This document shows positions 27,327-36,264 of a stretch of 64,000 nucleotides of DNA, one piece after another; the stretch's first letter is position 1; the number at the start of each line of letters is the position of its first letter. Source of the DNA: Paracidovorax oryzae ATCC 19882 (GTDB taxonomy: Bacteria; Pseudomonadota; Gammaproteobacteria; Burkholderiales; Burkholderiaceae_C); assembly GCF_000687165.1 (NCBI RefSeq), contig NZ_JMKU01000011.1, forward strand, positions 124,001 to 188,000. Direction: 5' to 3'. A program made the position numbers and the translations under genes. Below the pieces are notes generated by a model. It searched no databases and had not been told where the DNA came from. It saw only the letters and a list, made by a program, of their open reading frames with translations.

Positions 27327-28637
27327 GTGTCCCATACCAGACCATTCATCGCAACGGCCTGCTCCGTCCTGCTGGCCGGCTTGCCCCTCTTTCCTGCGCC
27401 CGTACATGCGCAGCCCTTGACCACCCCGGCCCGGGCCACATCCACTGAACCGTCGGCCCGCTCCCTGACGCTGGCGGAAGCCATCGCGCTGGCGCTCGCC
27501 AGGAACACGGCCATCGCCGTGGCGCAGCGCGAGTTCGACGCGACGCGCGGCGCCGTCCTGCAGGCCGGCCTGCGCCCGAACCCCGAGCTGTCCGTCCAGC
27601 AGGAGGATTTCAAACAGGGGCGGCGAACGTCCACCGTCCAGGTCACCCAATCGCTGGAGCTCGGCGGCAAGAGGGCCCACCGGACGGCGGTCGCCGAGCG
27701 GATCAGCGCGCAGGCCGCTGCCGACATCGAGCAGGCCCGCGCGGATGTGCGCTCCCAGGTCGTCGTCGCCTTCCATGAAGTGCTGGTCGGCCAGGAACGC
27801 CTGCGGCTGGCGCGGTCTTCGCTGCAGCTCGCCACCGGCGATGCGGAGATGACCGGCAAGCGCGTGCAGGCGGGCAAGGTGGCCCCGCTGGAGGAAACGC
27901 GCGCGCAGGTCGCGCGCGCCGCAGCGGTTGCCGAGGTGGCCCAGGCGGAAGGCGCGCTGCGTGCCGGCCGCCAGAAGCTGTTCGCCCTCTGGGGCGACAC
28001 TGGCCACCGCGAAACCACGCTGATCGGCCCCCTGGACCTGCCTGCCGAAGGCCTGGCCGACGAGGTGGTGTTCGCCCGGATGGCCGCATCGCCGGTGCTG
28101 CAGCGTGCCCGGCTGGAACGGGAGCGGGCGGAAGCGGCCGTGGCACTGGAGCGTTCGCGCCAGGTCGTGGATGTCGCGGTGTCCGTCGGCGTCAAGCGCA
28201 GCCAGGAGAACGGGGTGACGGCCGCCGTCGTGGGCCTGACCGTGCCTCTGCCCCTGTTCGACCGGAACCAGGGCAACCTCGCCGAAGCACTGGCGCGGGA
28301 GGAGAAGGCCCGGGAGGAACTGAACGCGGCCGAGCTGCGGCTGGCGTCGGAGATCGCCCAGGTGCGCGAGCAGCTGCGGTCGGCCCGCGCCGAAGCGCAG
28401 ACCCTGCAGCAGGACGCGATTCCCGGCGCGCGCGAGGCCTACCGCGTTGCATCGCAAGGCTTCCAGCTGGGCAAGTTCAGCTACCTGGAAACGCTGGATG
28501 CCCAGCGCACCCTGGTCGGCACCCAGGCCCAGTTGCTTCGTGCCTTGCTCGATACCTACCGCGCAGCAGCCGAGCTGGAGCGCCTGCTCCACGTCACGGA
28601 TGCCTCGTCCGGCCTCCTGAACCCCTCCAAGCCCTGA
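27327..28637 (+). CDS. czcC: CzcC-type outer-membrane efflux protein
   Basis: TolC-family outer-membrane channel of a heavy-metal RND pump. The 436-residue product has a signal peptide (SHTRPFIATACSVLLAGLP ... VHAQ) and two outer-membrane-factor repeats (LTLAEAIALALARNTAIAVAQREFD near 45; SEIAQVREQLRSARAEAQTLQ near 350). NPELSVQQEDF and LGKFSYLETLDAQRTL are typical of CzcC. The GTG at 27327 has CGGAG 5-9 bases upstream and starts at the signal peptide, so it is preferred over the TTG at 27276. The next gene, czcB, starts 5 bp after the stop. Confidence 0.88.
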   Translation: MSHTRPFIATACSVLLAGLPLFPAPVHAQPLTTPARATSTEPSARSLTLAEAIALALARNTAIAVAQREFDATRGAVLQAGLRPNPELSVQQEDFKQGRRTSTVQVTQSLELGGKRAHRTAVAERISAQAAADIEQARADVRSQVVVAFHEVLVGQERLRLARSSLQLATGDAEMTGKRVQAGKVAPLEETRAQVARAAAVAEVAQAEGALRAGRQKLFALWGDTGHRETTLIGPLDLPAEGLADEVVFARMAASPVLQRARLERERAEAAVALERSRQVVDVAVSVGVKRSQENGVTAAVVGLTVPLPLFDRNQGNLAEALAREEKAREELNAAELRLASEIAQVREQLRSARAEAQTLQQDAIPGAREAYRVASQGFQLGKFSYLETLDAQRTLVGTQAQLLRALLDTYRAAAELERLLHVTDASSGLLNPSKP

Positions 28638-28642
28638 ACGCC

Positions 28643-29908
28643 ATGCAATCCCCTGTTGAAACTTCCGCCGGCAAAACCCAGAGCCGGCACCTGATCCTGG
28701 CCATCGCGCTCGTCGTTCTGGCGGCCATTGCCGGATTTTTCATCCTCCGGCCCGCCAAACAGCCTGGTGGCGCCGATGGGCATGCGGCCGCCGCGCGGCC
28801 CGCCGACGGGCATGGCGAGGGCCATGCCGCGGAACCCGAGGAACATGGCCACGAGGACGGCCGTGAAGAGGGCCATGAAAAAGGCCTCATCGCCTTCTCG
28901 GACGAGCAGTTCAGGTCTTCCGGCGTGGTGGTCGAGACGAGTGCGCCGGGCGAGATCGAAACCCGCACCCGGCTGCCCGGCGAAATCCGGTTCAACGAGG
29001 ACCGCACGGCGCACGTCGTTCCCCGCGTCGCCGGTGTCGTCGAAAGCGTCGGCGCCGATCTGGGGCAGCGCGTCCGCAAGGGCCAGGTGCTGGCGGTCAT
29101 CTCCAGCGTGGCGCTGTCCGAGCAGCGCAGCGAACTGCTGGCCGCACAGAAGCGCCTCGTCCTGGCGCGCACCACCGCGGACCGTGAACGCAGGCTTTTC
29201 CAGGACAGGATTTCTGCCCAGCAGGATGTCCTGCAGGCAGAGCAGGTGCTGCACGAAGCGGAGATCGCCGTCGCCAACGCCGGCCAGAAGCTGCGGGCCC
29301 TGGGCGCAACCGCCGTCTCTGGCGACCTGGCGCGCTTCGAACTGCGGGCACCGTTCGACGGCATGGTGGTCGAAAAGCACATCGCGCTGGGCGAGTCGGT
29401 GAAGGAAGACGCGAATGTGTTCACCGTGTCGGATCTCTCCACGGTGTGGGCCCAGATCAATGTGACGGCGGCCAACCTGCCGCTGGTGAAGGTCGGGGAG
29501 CCCGTGGCCATCCAGGCGACGGGCTTCCAGCACGAGGCGACGGGGAAGGTGTCGTATGTCGGCGCGCTCATCGGCGAGCAGACGCGTACGGCCACGGCGC
29601 GCGTGACGCTGCCGAATCCCGAGATGGCGTGGCGTCCCGGATTGTTCGTCACGGTGGAACTGGCCACCGGGAAGACGGCGGCGCCCGTCACCGTCACGGC
29701 GGACGCGATCCAGATGGTGGAGAACCGCCCGACCGTGTATGCGAGGGTGGACGGCGGATTCGAGGCGAGACCCGTCAAGGCGGGACGTTCCGATGGCCAG
29801 CGCGTCGAAATCCTCGATGGCCTGGCCGCCGGCACCGCATATGCCGGCAAGGGCAGCTTCGTCGTCAAGGCGCAGCAAGGCAAGGGCTCCTCGGGCCATG
29901 AACACTGA
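28643..29908 (+). CDS. czcB: CzcB-type membrane fusion protein
   Basis: Periplasmic adaptor linking CzcA to CzcC. The 421-residue product has one N-terminal anchor (ILAIALVVLAAIAGFFIL), then a His-rich acidic stretch (about 45-85, GHGEGHAAEPEEHGHEDG) that likely binds metal ions. The lipoyl/hairpin core follows (ARFELRAPFDGMVVEKHIALGE) and then the beta-barrel domains (FVTVELATGKTAAPV). His-rich N-termini are known in CzcB proteins. The start ATG 28643 is 5 bp after czcC; czcA follows 8 bp after the stop, so all three are one operon. Confidence 0.92.
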   Translation: MQSPVETSAGKTQSRHLILAIALVVLAAIAGFFILRPAKQPGGADGHAAAARPADGHGEGHAAEPEEHGHEDGREEGHEKGLIAFSDEQFRSSGVVVETSAPGEIETRTRLPGEIRFNEDRTAHVVPRVAGVVESVGADLGQRVRKGQVLAVISSVALSEQRSELLAAQKRLVLARTTADRERRLFQDRISAQQDVLQAEQVLHEAEIAVANAGQKLRALGATAVSGDLARFELRAPFDGMVVEKHIALGESVKEDANVFTVSDLSTVWAQINVTAANLPLVKVGEPVAIQATGFQHEATGKVSYVGALIGEQTRTATARVTLPNPEMAWRPGLFVTVELATGKTAAPVTVTADAIQMVENRPTVYARVDGGFEARPVKAGRSDGQRVEILDGLAAGTAYAGKGSFVVKAQQGKGSSGHEH

Positions 29909-29916
29909 GATCCAGC

Positions 29917-32900
29917 ATGTTCGATCGAATCATCCATTTTTCCATCGCCCATCGCTGGCTCGTGATGTTCGCCGTCATGGGCATGGCGGCACTGGGTATC
30001 TACAACTACCAGCGCCTGCCCATCGATGCGGTGCCGGACATCACCAATGTCCAGGTGCAGATCAACACCGCGGCACCCGGCTACTCCCCGCTGGAGACGG
30101 AGCAGCGGGTCACCTATCCGATCGAAACGGTGATGGCGGGGCTGCCGGGACTGAAGCAGACCCGGTCCCTGTCGCGCTACGGGCTGTCACAGGTCACGGT
30201 GATCTTCGAGGACGGCACGGACATCTATTTCGCCCGCCAATTGGTCAACGAACGCATCCAGGCGGCGCGCGAGCAGATGCCCGAAGGCGTGAGTCCCGTG
30301 GCCGGGCCGATTTCGACGGGCCTGGGCGAGATCTACCTGTGGACCGTGGAGGCCGGGGTGGGTGCGCGCCGCCCGGACGGCAAGGAATACACGCCCACCG
30401 ATCTGCGCGAGGTCCAGGACTGGATCATCAAGCCGCAGCTGCGCAATGTGAAGGGCGTGGCCGAGATCAACAGCATCGGTGGATTCGCCAAGGAGTACCA
30501 GGTCGCGCCGAGTCCTGAAAAGCTCCATGCCCATGGCCTGACGCTCGCCGATGTCGTCACCGCCCTGGAGCGCAACAACGAGAACGTGGGTGCCGGCTAC
30601 ATCGAGCGCCGCGGTGAGCAGTACCTGATCCGGGCGCCCGGGCAGGTGCGGACCATCGAGGATATCGGGAACATCGTTGTCAGCAACGTGGCGGGCGTTC
30701 CCATCCGCATCGGCGACGTGGGCGAGGTGATCGTCGGCAGGGAACTGCGCACCGGAGCCGCCACGGACAATGGCAAGGAGGTGGTCCTCGGCACGGTGTT
30801 CATGCTCATCGGAGAGAACAGCCGCACGGTGTCGCAGGCCGTGGACCGGAAGATGGAGGAAATCAACCGGACCCTGCCCGCGGGCGTGAAGGCCGTGACG
30901 GTCTATGACCGCACGGTGCTGGTGGACAAGGCGATCGCCACGGTGAAGAAGAACCTCCTCGAGGGCGCGATCCTGGTGATCGCCGTGCTCTTCGCCTTCC
31001 TCGGCAACATCCGCGCGGCGCTGATTACCGCCATGGTCATTCCACTGGCGATGCTCTTCACGTTCACGGGGATGGTCTCGCAGAAGGTCAGCGCCAACCT
31101 CATGAGCCTGGGGGCGCTGGACTTCGGGATCATCGTGGACGGCGCAGTGGTGATCGTCGAGAACTGCATCCGGCGACTGGCCCACGCGCAGCACGCCGCG
31201 GGGCGCGCGCTCACCTTGAAGGAGCGGTTCGCCGAAGTGTTCGAGGCGGCCCGGGAAGCCCGGCGTCCGTTGATCTTCGGCCAGCTCATCATCATGGTGG
31301 TGTACCTGCCGATCTTCGCCCTGGCGGGAGTCGAGGGCAAGATGTTCCATCCCATGGCCTTCACTGTCGTGATCGCGCTGCTCGGCGCCATGGTCCTGTC
31401 GGTGACCTTCGTGCCGGCCGCGGTCGCGCTCTTCATCGGCAGGCATGTCGCGGAAAAGGAAAACCGGATGATGGCCTGGCTGCGCGCACGCTATGAACCG
31501 CTGCTGGAGCGGGCGCTGGGCGCAAGGCTGGTGGTGCTCACGGCGGCCATGGCGGCCATCGTGCTGTGCGGGCTCATGGCGACCCGCCTGGGCACCGAGT
31601 TCGCCCCGAACCTCAGCGAAGGAGACCTCGCGATCCAGGCCATCCGCATTCCGGGCACCAGCCTCAGCGAATCCGTCGCGATGCAGCAGAGGATCGAGAT
31701 CGCCGTGAAGGCGAAATTCCCCGAGGTCCGGCGCGTCTTCGCACGGACGGGAACGGCGGAGATCGCCTCCGATCCGATGCCGCCGAACATTTCCGACGGC
31801 TACATCATGCTGAACCCGGTGAGCGAGTGGCCCGAGCCGCGCAAGACCCCGGCGGAACTGCGCGATGCCATCCAGGAGGAGGTCGAGAAGATCGCCGGCA
31901 ACAGCTACGAGTTCTCGCAGCCCATCCAGCTGCGGTTCAACGAGCTCATCTCCGGCATCCGCAGCGACGTCGCGGTCAAGATCTTCGGCGACGACATGGA
32001 CGTGCTGAACAGGACGGCGGCCGAAGCGGCGGCGGTGCTCGCGAGGCTGGACGGCGCTTCGGAGGTGAAGGTCGAGCAGACCACGGGCCTGCCCGTCCTG
32101 ACCGTGGGCATCGACCGCGCCAGGGCCGCGCGCTATGGCCTGAACATCGCGGATGTGCAGGGCACCCTGGCGACGGCCGTGGGCGGCCGGCGCGCCGGCA
32201 CGATGTTCGAAGGCGACCGCCGCTTCGACATCCTGGTCCGCCTGCCGGATAACGTCCGGACCGACCTGGAGGCGATCCGCCGGCTGCCCATTGCCCTGCC
32301 GAGGAACGGCACGGCCGCGACATCGTTCATCCCGCTGGGCGAGGTCGCTTCCCTGGACATCGCGCCGGGGCCCAACCAGGTGAGCCGCGAAAACGGCAAG
32401 CGCCGGATCGTCGTCAGCGCCAACGTGCGTTCGCGGGACCTCGGCTCCTTCGTGGCGGAGGCGCAGGCGGCGATCCGGCAGGTCGCGCTTCCCTCGGGCT
32501 ACTGGGTGGAATGGGGCGGCCAGTTCGAGAACCTGCAGTCCGCGGCGAACCGCCTGAAGATCGTGGTGCCGGTGTCGCTCGGCCTGGTGCTCGTGCTGCT
32601 GTTCGCCATGTTCGGCAACGCGCGGGACGGCCTGCTGGTGTTCACGGGTATCCCGTTCGCACTGACGGGGGGTGTCCTGGCACTCTGGCTGCGCGACATC
32701 CCGCTGTCCATATCCGCGGGCATCGGGTTCATCGCGCTTTCCGGGGTGGCGGTGCTCAACGGCCTGGTGATGCTGTCGTTCATCCGGCAATTGCGCGAGG
32801 AAGGCATGCCGCTGCCCGAAGCCGTGCGGACCGGCGCGGTACAGCGCCTGCGTCCGGTGCTCATGACCGCCATGGTGGCATCTCTCGGCTTCATTCCCAT

Positions 32901-33072
32901 GGCCCTGGCCACGGGGACCGGATCGGAGGTGCAGCGCCCGCTGGCGACGGTCGTGATCGGCGGCATCCTGTCTTCCACCGTCCTGACGCTGCTGGTGCTT
33001 CCGCTGATCTACAGCATGGCGCACCGCCGGGGCGGCATGGCGGGCACCGGTGGCCGGGAGTTCGCGAACTGA
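29917..33072 (+). CDS. czcA: CzcA-type heavy-metal RND efflux pump
   Basis: Inner-membrane proton-driven pump of 1051 residues with twelve predicted helices and two large periplasmic loops. The TM4 motif DFGIIVDGAVVIVENCIRR has the two Asp and the Glu of the HME group that exports divalent cations such as cobalt, zinc and cadmium. The N-terminus FSIAHRWLVMFAVMGMAALG and the GYSPLETEQRVTYPIE loop are typical of CzcA. CusA-type methionine clusters for Cu/Ag are not evident. Exact metal range is not readable. No CzcRS-type regulator is nearby. Confidence 0.94.
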   Translation: MFDRIIHFSIAHRWLVMFAVMGMAALGIYNYQRLPIDAVPDITNVQVQINTAAPGYSPLETEQRVTYPIETVMAGLPGLKQTRSLSRYGLSQVTVIFEDGTDIYFARQLVNERIQAAREQMPEGVSPVAGPISTGLGEIYLWTVEAGVGARRPDGKEYTPTDLREVQDWIIKPQLRNVKGVAEINSIGGFAKEYQVAPSPEKLHAHGLTLADVVTALERNNENVGAGYIERRGEQYLIRAPGQVRTIEDIGNIVVSNVAGVPIRIGDVGEVIVGRELRTGAATDNGKEVVLGTVFMLIGENSRTVSQAVDRKMEEINRTLPAGVKAVTVYDRTVLVDKAIATVKKNLLEGAILVIAVLFAFLGNIRAALITAMVIPLAMLFTFTGMVSQKVSANLMSLGALDFGIIVDGAVVIVENCIRRLAHAQHAAGRALTLKERFAEVFEAAREARRPLIFGQLIIMVVYLPIFALAGVEGKMFHPMAFTVVIALLGAMVLSVTFVPAAVALFIGRHVAEKENRMMAWLRARYEPLLERALGARLVVLTAAMAAIVLCGLMATRLGTEFAPNLSEGDLAIQAIRIPGTSLSESVAMQQRIEIAVKAKFPEVRRVFARTGTAEIASDPMPPNISDGYIMLNPVSEWPEPRKTPAELRDAIQEEVEKIAGNSYEFSQPIQLRFNELISGIRSDVAVKIFGDDMDVLNRTAAEAAAVLARLDGASEVKVEQTTGLPVLTVGIDRARAARYGLNIADVQGTLATAVGGRRAGTMFEGDRRFDILVRLPDNVRTDLEAIRRLPIALPRNGTAATSFIPLGEVASLDIAPGPNQVSRENGKRRIVVSANVRSRDLGSFVAEAQAAIRQVALPSGYWVEWGGQFENLQSAANRLKIVVPVSLGLVLVLLFAMFGNARDGLLVFTGIPFALTGGVLALWLRDIPLSISAGIGFIALSGVAVLNGLVMLSFIRQLREEGMPLPEAVRTGAVQRLRPVLMTAMVASLGFIPMALATGTGSEVQRPLATVVIGGILSSTVLTLLVLPLIYSMAHRRGGMAGTGGREFAN

Positions 33073-33092
33073 AGGCGGGCGCAATCCCGCCT
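33073..33092. terminator. Bidirectional stem-loop after czcA
   Basis: AGGCGGG at 33073-33079 and CCCGCCT at 33086-33092 form a perfect 7-bp stem with loop CGCAAT. It starts directly after the czcA stop and sits 3 bp before the stop of the convergent MHYT gene, so it can end both transcripts. The following GCTTC is only weakly T-rich. Confidence 0.55.
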
Positions 33093-33095
33093 GCT

Positions 33096-35234
33096 TCAAT
33101 CCACCCTGGATGCGCCCCCGCCCGGCGCCCCGGCGGTGTCGCTGCCGAAGCGCCGGCAGTGGTTCTTGCCATCCTGCTTGGCCTCGTACATCGCATGGTC
33201 GGCCTGCCGCAGCAGCAGGTCGGGCGTGTCGCCGTCGAGGGGGTAGAAGCTCAGGCCCATGCTGGCCGAGACGAAGCCCTGGCCCTTGGGCAGCGGCACG
33301 GGCTGGCGCACGGCGTGCAGGATGCGGTTGATGAGGGGGGTGCAGTCCTCGGGGGTCTGCAGGCCGTTGATGAGCACCACCATCTCGTCGCCGCCCAGGC
33401 GGGCGAGGGTGTCTTCCGCGCGCAGCTGGGACTGGATGCGCCGGCCCACCTCGATGAGGAGCTGGTCGCCGGCGGCATGTCCGTGCTGGTCGTTGACGCG
33501 CTTGAATCCATCGAGGTCGAGGTAGCACACGGCCAGGAGCTGGCGCCTGCGCTGCGCCTGCACGATGCCCTGCACGAGGCGGTCTGCCAGCAGGCGGCGG
33601 TTGGGCAGGCCGGTGAGGCTGTCGTAGAGCGCGATGTGCTGCAGCTCCTGTTCGTGCGCCTTGATCTGGCTGATGTCGCTGATGACCACGATGTAGTGGT
33701 GCGGATGGCCTTCCTTGCCCAGCACGCTGGCGATGGAGATGCGCTGCGGCATGGCGATGCCCTGGCCGCGGCCCAGGATCTCTCCCTGCCAGTATCCCTG
33801 GGACTGGATGGTCCGCCAGATGGCCGCGAAACGGGGGCGCTCGGGCGCACGGTCTTCCGCGGTGCCGTCCTCCGCGGCCTCCTCCGAGCCGGGGTAGAGC
33901 GCTTCCACGGGCGTGCCCAGCAGGTCCTGCCGGCAGATGCCGGTCGTGCGTTCGAAGGCGGGGTTGGCATCCACGATGTGGTGGTCCGAGTCGAGGATCA
34001 GCACGGCCTCGTAGCTGTGCTCGAACACGCTGGCGGCGATGCTCAGGCGCATTTCAGCCTCCTTCACGCCGCGCAGGTCGATCAGGAAGCCGACGAAGAG
34101 CGGGCCGTCGGGCGCGTTGGCGCGTCCGATGGATAGGCGCAGCGGCAGGGCGCTGCCGTCGCGGTGCAGGCCCACCACCTCCCGGCCCGTGCCGATGATG
34201 CGGGCCTCGCCGGTGGCCAGGTAGCGCTGCAGGTAGCCGTCGTGGGCTTCGCTGTCGGGGGAGGGCATGAGCATGCGGATATTGCGACCCAGCACGTCGC
34301 CGGCGGTCCAGCCGAAGATGCGCTCGGCCGACTGGTTGAAGCTCTGGATGATGCCGCGCCCGTCGATGGTGATGATGCCGTCCACGGCGGTGTCCACCAG
34401 CGCGCGCAGGCGCGACTCGCTGCGCCGCACCTTGCGGTAGAGGTCGCGGTAGAGGAGGAATCCGTTCACCGCGCCGGCGAACAGGCCCACGCAGGCGGTC
34501 ACCAGGGTCACGGTGATCGCGAGCATCTGCACCCACTCGCGGCCTTCGCCGCCGCCCGGTTCGGCCGTGCCCACGAAGCGGGCCGCGGCCATGGCGGTGT
34601 AGTGCATGCCCGAGATCGCGCAGCCCATGATGGCGCCGCCGAGCAGGTTGGCCTTCCACGGCGCCATGCCGATGCGCCGCATGAGCATGAAGCGCACCCA
34701 CAGCGCCGCATTGGCCAGCGCCACCGCGACCACCAGCGATGCGGTGAACCACAGCGGGTCGTAGCGCAGCAGCGGGGCCATGCGCATGGCCGCCATGCCC
34801 ATGTAGTGCATGGTGCCGATGCCCGCGCCCACGAGCACGCCGCCGAGCATGAGCTGGCGCGGCCGCACGTCGGGGCGTGCCAGGAGCGACAGCGCCAGCC
34901 ACGAGGCGCACATCGCTGGAAACATCGACAGCATCGTGAGCGCCACGTCGTAGTGCACCGCGGCGCACAGCGTGAATGAAAGCATGCCGATGAAATGCAT
35001 GGCCCAGATGCCTGCACCGAGCGCCACGCCGGCACTGGCCAGTGCGAGCACGCGCGACGATGTGATCTGGGCGCCGCGGGCCTGGCCGGAGAGGTAGAGC
35101 GCGAGGGTGGAGGTCAGCACCGCGACGGCCACCGAGAGGGCGACGAGCGCGGGATCGTGGCTGCCGGCGAGCAGTGCCCCCGCGGGCAGGCCGTCCGCCC
35201 CGTCCAGAAGAAAGAAACGCTCCAGTTCCAGCAT
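33096..35234 (-). CDS. MHYT-PAS-PAS-GGDEF diguanylate cyclase
   Basis: Membrane protein of 712 residues. Seven helices at the N-terminus contain three MHYT-type motifs (WAMHFIGM, GTMHYMGM, GMHYTAMA), a domain proposed to bind metal and sense gases such as O2, CO or NO. Two PAS domains follow (about 275-395 and 400-530), then a GGDEF domain (about 545-700). The catalytic loop reads LGGDEMVVL, with Met instead of Phe after GGDE. The inhibitory RxxD site (RAED) is present five residues upstream. No EAL domain. Start ATG 35234 has GGGAGGAG upstream; a TTG two codons earlier is possible. No known riboswitch was recognised in its 254 bp leader. Confidence 0.88.
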   Translation of the reverse strand: MLELERFFLLDGADGLPAGALLAGSHDPALVALSVAVAVLTSTLALYLSGQARGAQITSSRVLALASAGVALGAGIWAMHFIGMLSFTLCAAVHYDVALTMLSMFPAMCASWLALSLLARPDVRPRQLMLGGVLVGAGIGTMHYMGMAAMRMAPLLRYDPLWFTASLVVAVALANAALWVRFMLMRRIGMAPWKANLLGGAIMGCAISGMHYTAMAAARFVGTAEPGGGEGREWVQMLAITVTLVTACVGLFAGAVNGFLLYRDLYRKVRRSESRLRALVDTAVDGIITIDGRGIIQSFNQSAERIFGWTAGDVLGRNIRMLMPSPDSEAHDGYLQRYLATGEARIIGTGREVVGLHRDGSALPLRLSIGRANAPDGPLFVGFLIDLRGVKEAEMRLSIAASVFEHSYEAVLILDSDHHIVDANPAFERTTGICRQDLLGTPVEALYPGSEEAAEDGTAEDRAPERPRFAAIWRTIQSQGYWQGEILGRGQGIAMPQRISIASVLGKEGHPHHYIVVISDISQIKAHEQELQHIALYDSLTGLPNRRLLADRLVQGIVQAQRRRQLLAVCYLDLDGFKRVNDQHGHAAGDQLLIEVGRRIQSQLRAEDTLARLGGDEMVVLINGLQTPEDCTPLINRILHAVRQPVPLPKGQGFVSASMGLSFYPLDGDTPDLLLRQADHAMYEAKQDGKNHCRRFGSDTAGAPGGGASRVD

Positions 35235-35488
35235 GCGCAAGGCTCCTCCCAGGTGTCGGTGATGGCGGCAGGCCTCCTCGGGCGTGCTGCCGGCGGTGCC
35301 CCGTCCGCGTCGCAGGCGGCGTTGCTTTTTCGCTCTCCGTCCCCAATGATGCGGGGAGCGCCGCCTCGCGACAAGTCATCGCCGCAATATCCCGTGCCGC
35401 GGCTTGCATGCACGCGACGCGGCAAGGTCCGCGTCAGCCGCAGGGCCTGGGGACCCAGGCGTGGAGGAGGGCTGGACGATGGGGGGAT

Positions 35489-36124
35489 TCAGGCCGCGGC
35501 CTGTAGTCCCTGGCTGAAATGGTCCAGCATCGCGGCCGCGGCGCGTTCCCCGTCCCGGGCCTGCAGCGCGCCGAGGATGCCTGCGTGCTCGCGCAGCGAC
35601 TCCTCGATGCGGCCCTGGCGCAGCAGGGAGTTGTGGCGGTTGAGCTTCATGACCTTGCGCAGGTCGGCGACCATCTGGTTGCGCCAGCGGTTGTCCGCCA
35701 GTTCGAGCAGCCGCATGTGGAAGCGCTCGTTCACGCCGAAGAAGCGGTCCCGGTCGTCCACGCACGCTGCCAGCTCGGCGTGCAGCGCCTCCAGCTCGCG
35801 CAGCTGCGCATCGGTGGCGCTTTCAGCCACCACGCGCGCGGCATCGCTCTCCAGCAGCGCCAACAGGTGATAGACGTCGCGCAGGTCCTTGTCCGACACT
35901 TCGGTGACGTACGCGCCCCGGCGCACCTTCATGGTCACCAGCCCTTCGGCCGCCAGCACCTTCAAGGCCTCGCGCAGGGGCGTGCGGCTGATGCCGAATT
36001 CCTCAGCGATCTTCAGCTCGTCGATCCAGCTGCCCGGCTGCAGCTCCCGCCGGAAAATGCGCTGGCGCAGATGCTCCGCCACTTCCTCGTAAAGGGCGCG
36101 TGGGGTGAGCGAGGCGGTGGACAT
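35489..36124 (-). CDS. GntR-family (FadR/FCD) transcriptional regulator
   Basis: DNA-binding regulator of 211 residues. The N-terminal winged helix ([39 protein letters not shown]) is the GntR signature. The C-terminal all-helical FCD domain ([43 protein letters not shown]) has metal-binding His residues and usually senses small organic acids. It is divergent from the methylmalonyl-CoA mutase gene with 140 bp between, so it is the likely regulator of propionate/methylmalonyl-CoA genes. That role is inferred from position. Confidence 0.92.
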   Translation of the reverse strand: MSTASLTPRALYEEVAEHLRQRIFRRELQPGSWIDELKIAEEFGISRTPLREALKVLAAEGLVTMKVRRGAYVTEVSDKDLRDVYHLLALLESDAARVVAESATDAQLRELEALHAELAACVDDRDRFFGVNERFHMRLLELADNRWRNQMVADLRKVMKLNRHNSLLRQGRIEESLREHAGILGALQARDGERAAAAMLDHFSQGLQAAA

Positions 36125-36154
36125 GGCGCGGAATGGTACGTCAAAAAAATGATG

Positions 36155-36165
36155 AATTAATAATT
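36155..36165. promoter_or_regulatory. AT-rich inverted repeat in the GntR/mutase divergent promoter
   Basis: AATTA-A-TAATT is a perfect 11-base inverted repeat in an AT-rich island (36141-36170) that stands out in this GC-rich DNA. It is 30 bases from the GntR start and 100 bases from the mutase start. It may be a promoter element or the GntR operator. FadR-type operators usually show GT...AC, which is not present, so the assignment is tentative. Confidence 0.3.
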
Positions 36166-36264
36166 ACGGAATCGGCTAGACTCGCCTTTGCTTCCCCGTG
36201 CTGCCCGGAGACAAGGCGGTGCGGAACCTCCGATCGACAAGCAAAACCCCGACGCGAGCCATCC

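Noticed and set aside
30187-33528. Minus-strand open frame of about 1100 codons opposite czcA
   Set aside because: Antisense to a clear RND pump gene; composition is His/Arg/Gly-rich with no domain recognised.
35235-35488. Possible c-di-GMP riboswitch upstream of the MHYT-GGDEF gene
   Set aside because: GAGCGAAAAAGC-like bases were noticed, but the GEMM-I core pattern and paired helices could not be matched.
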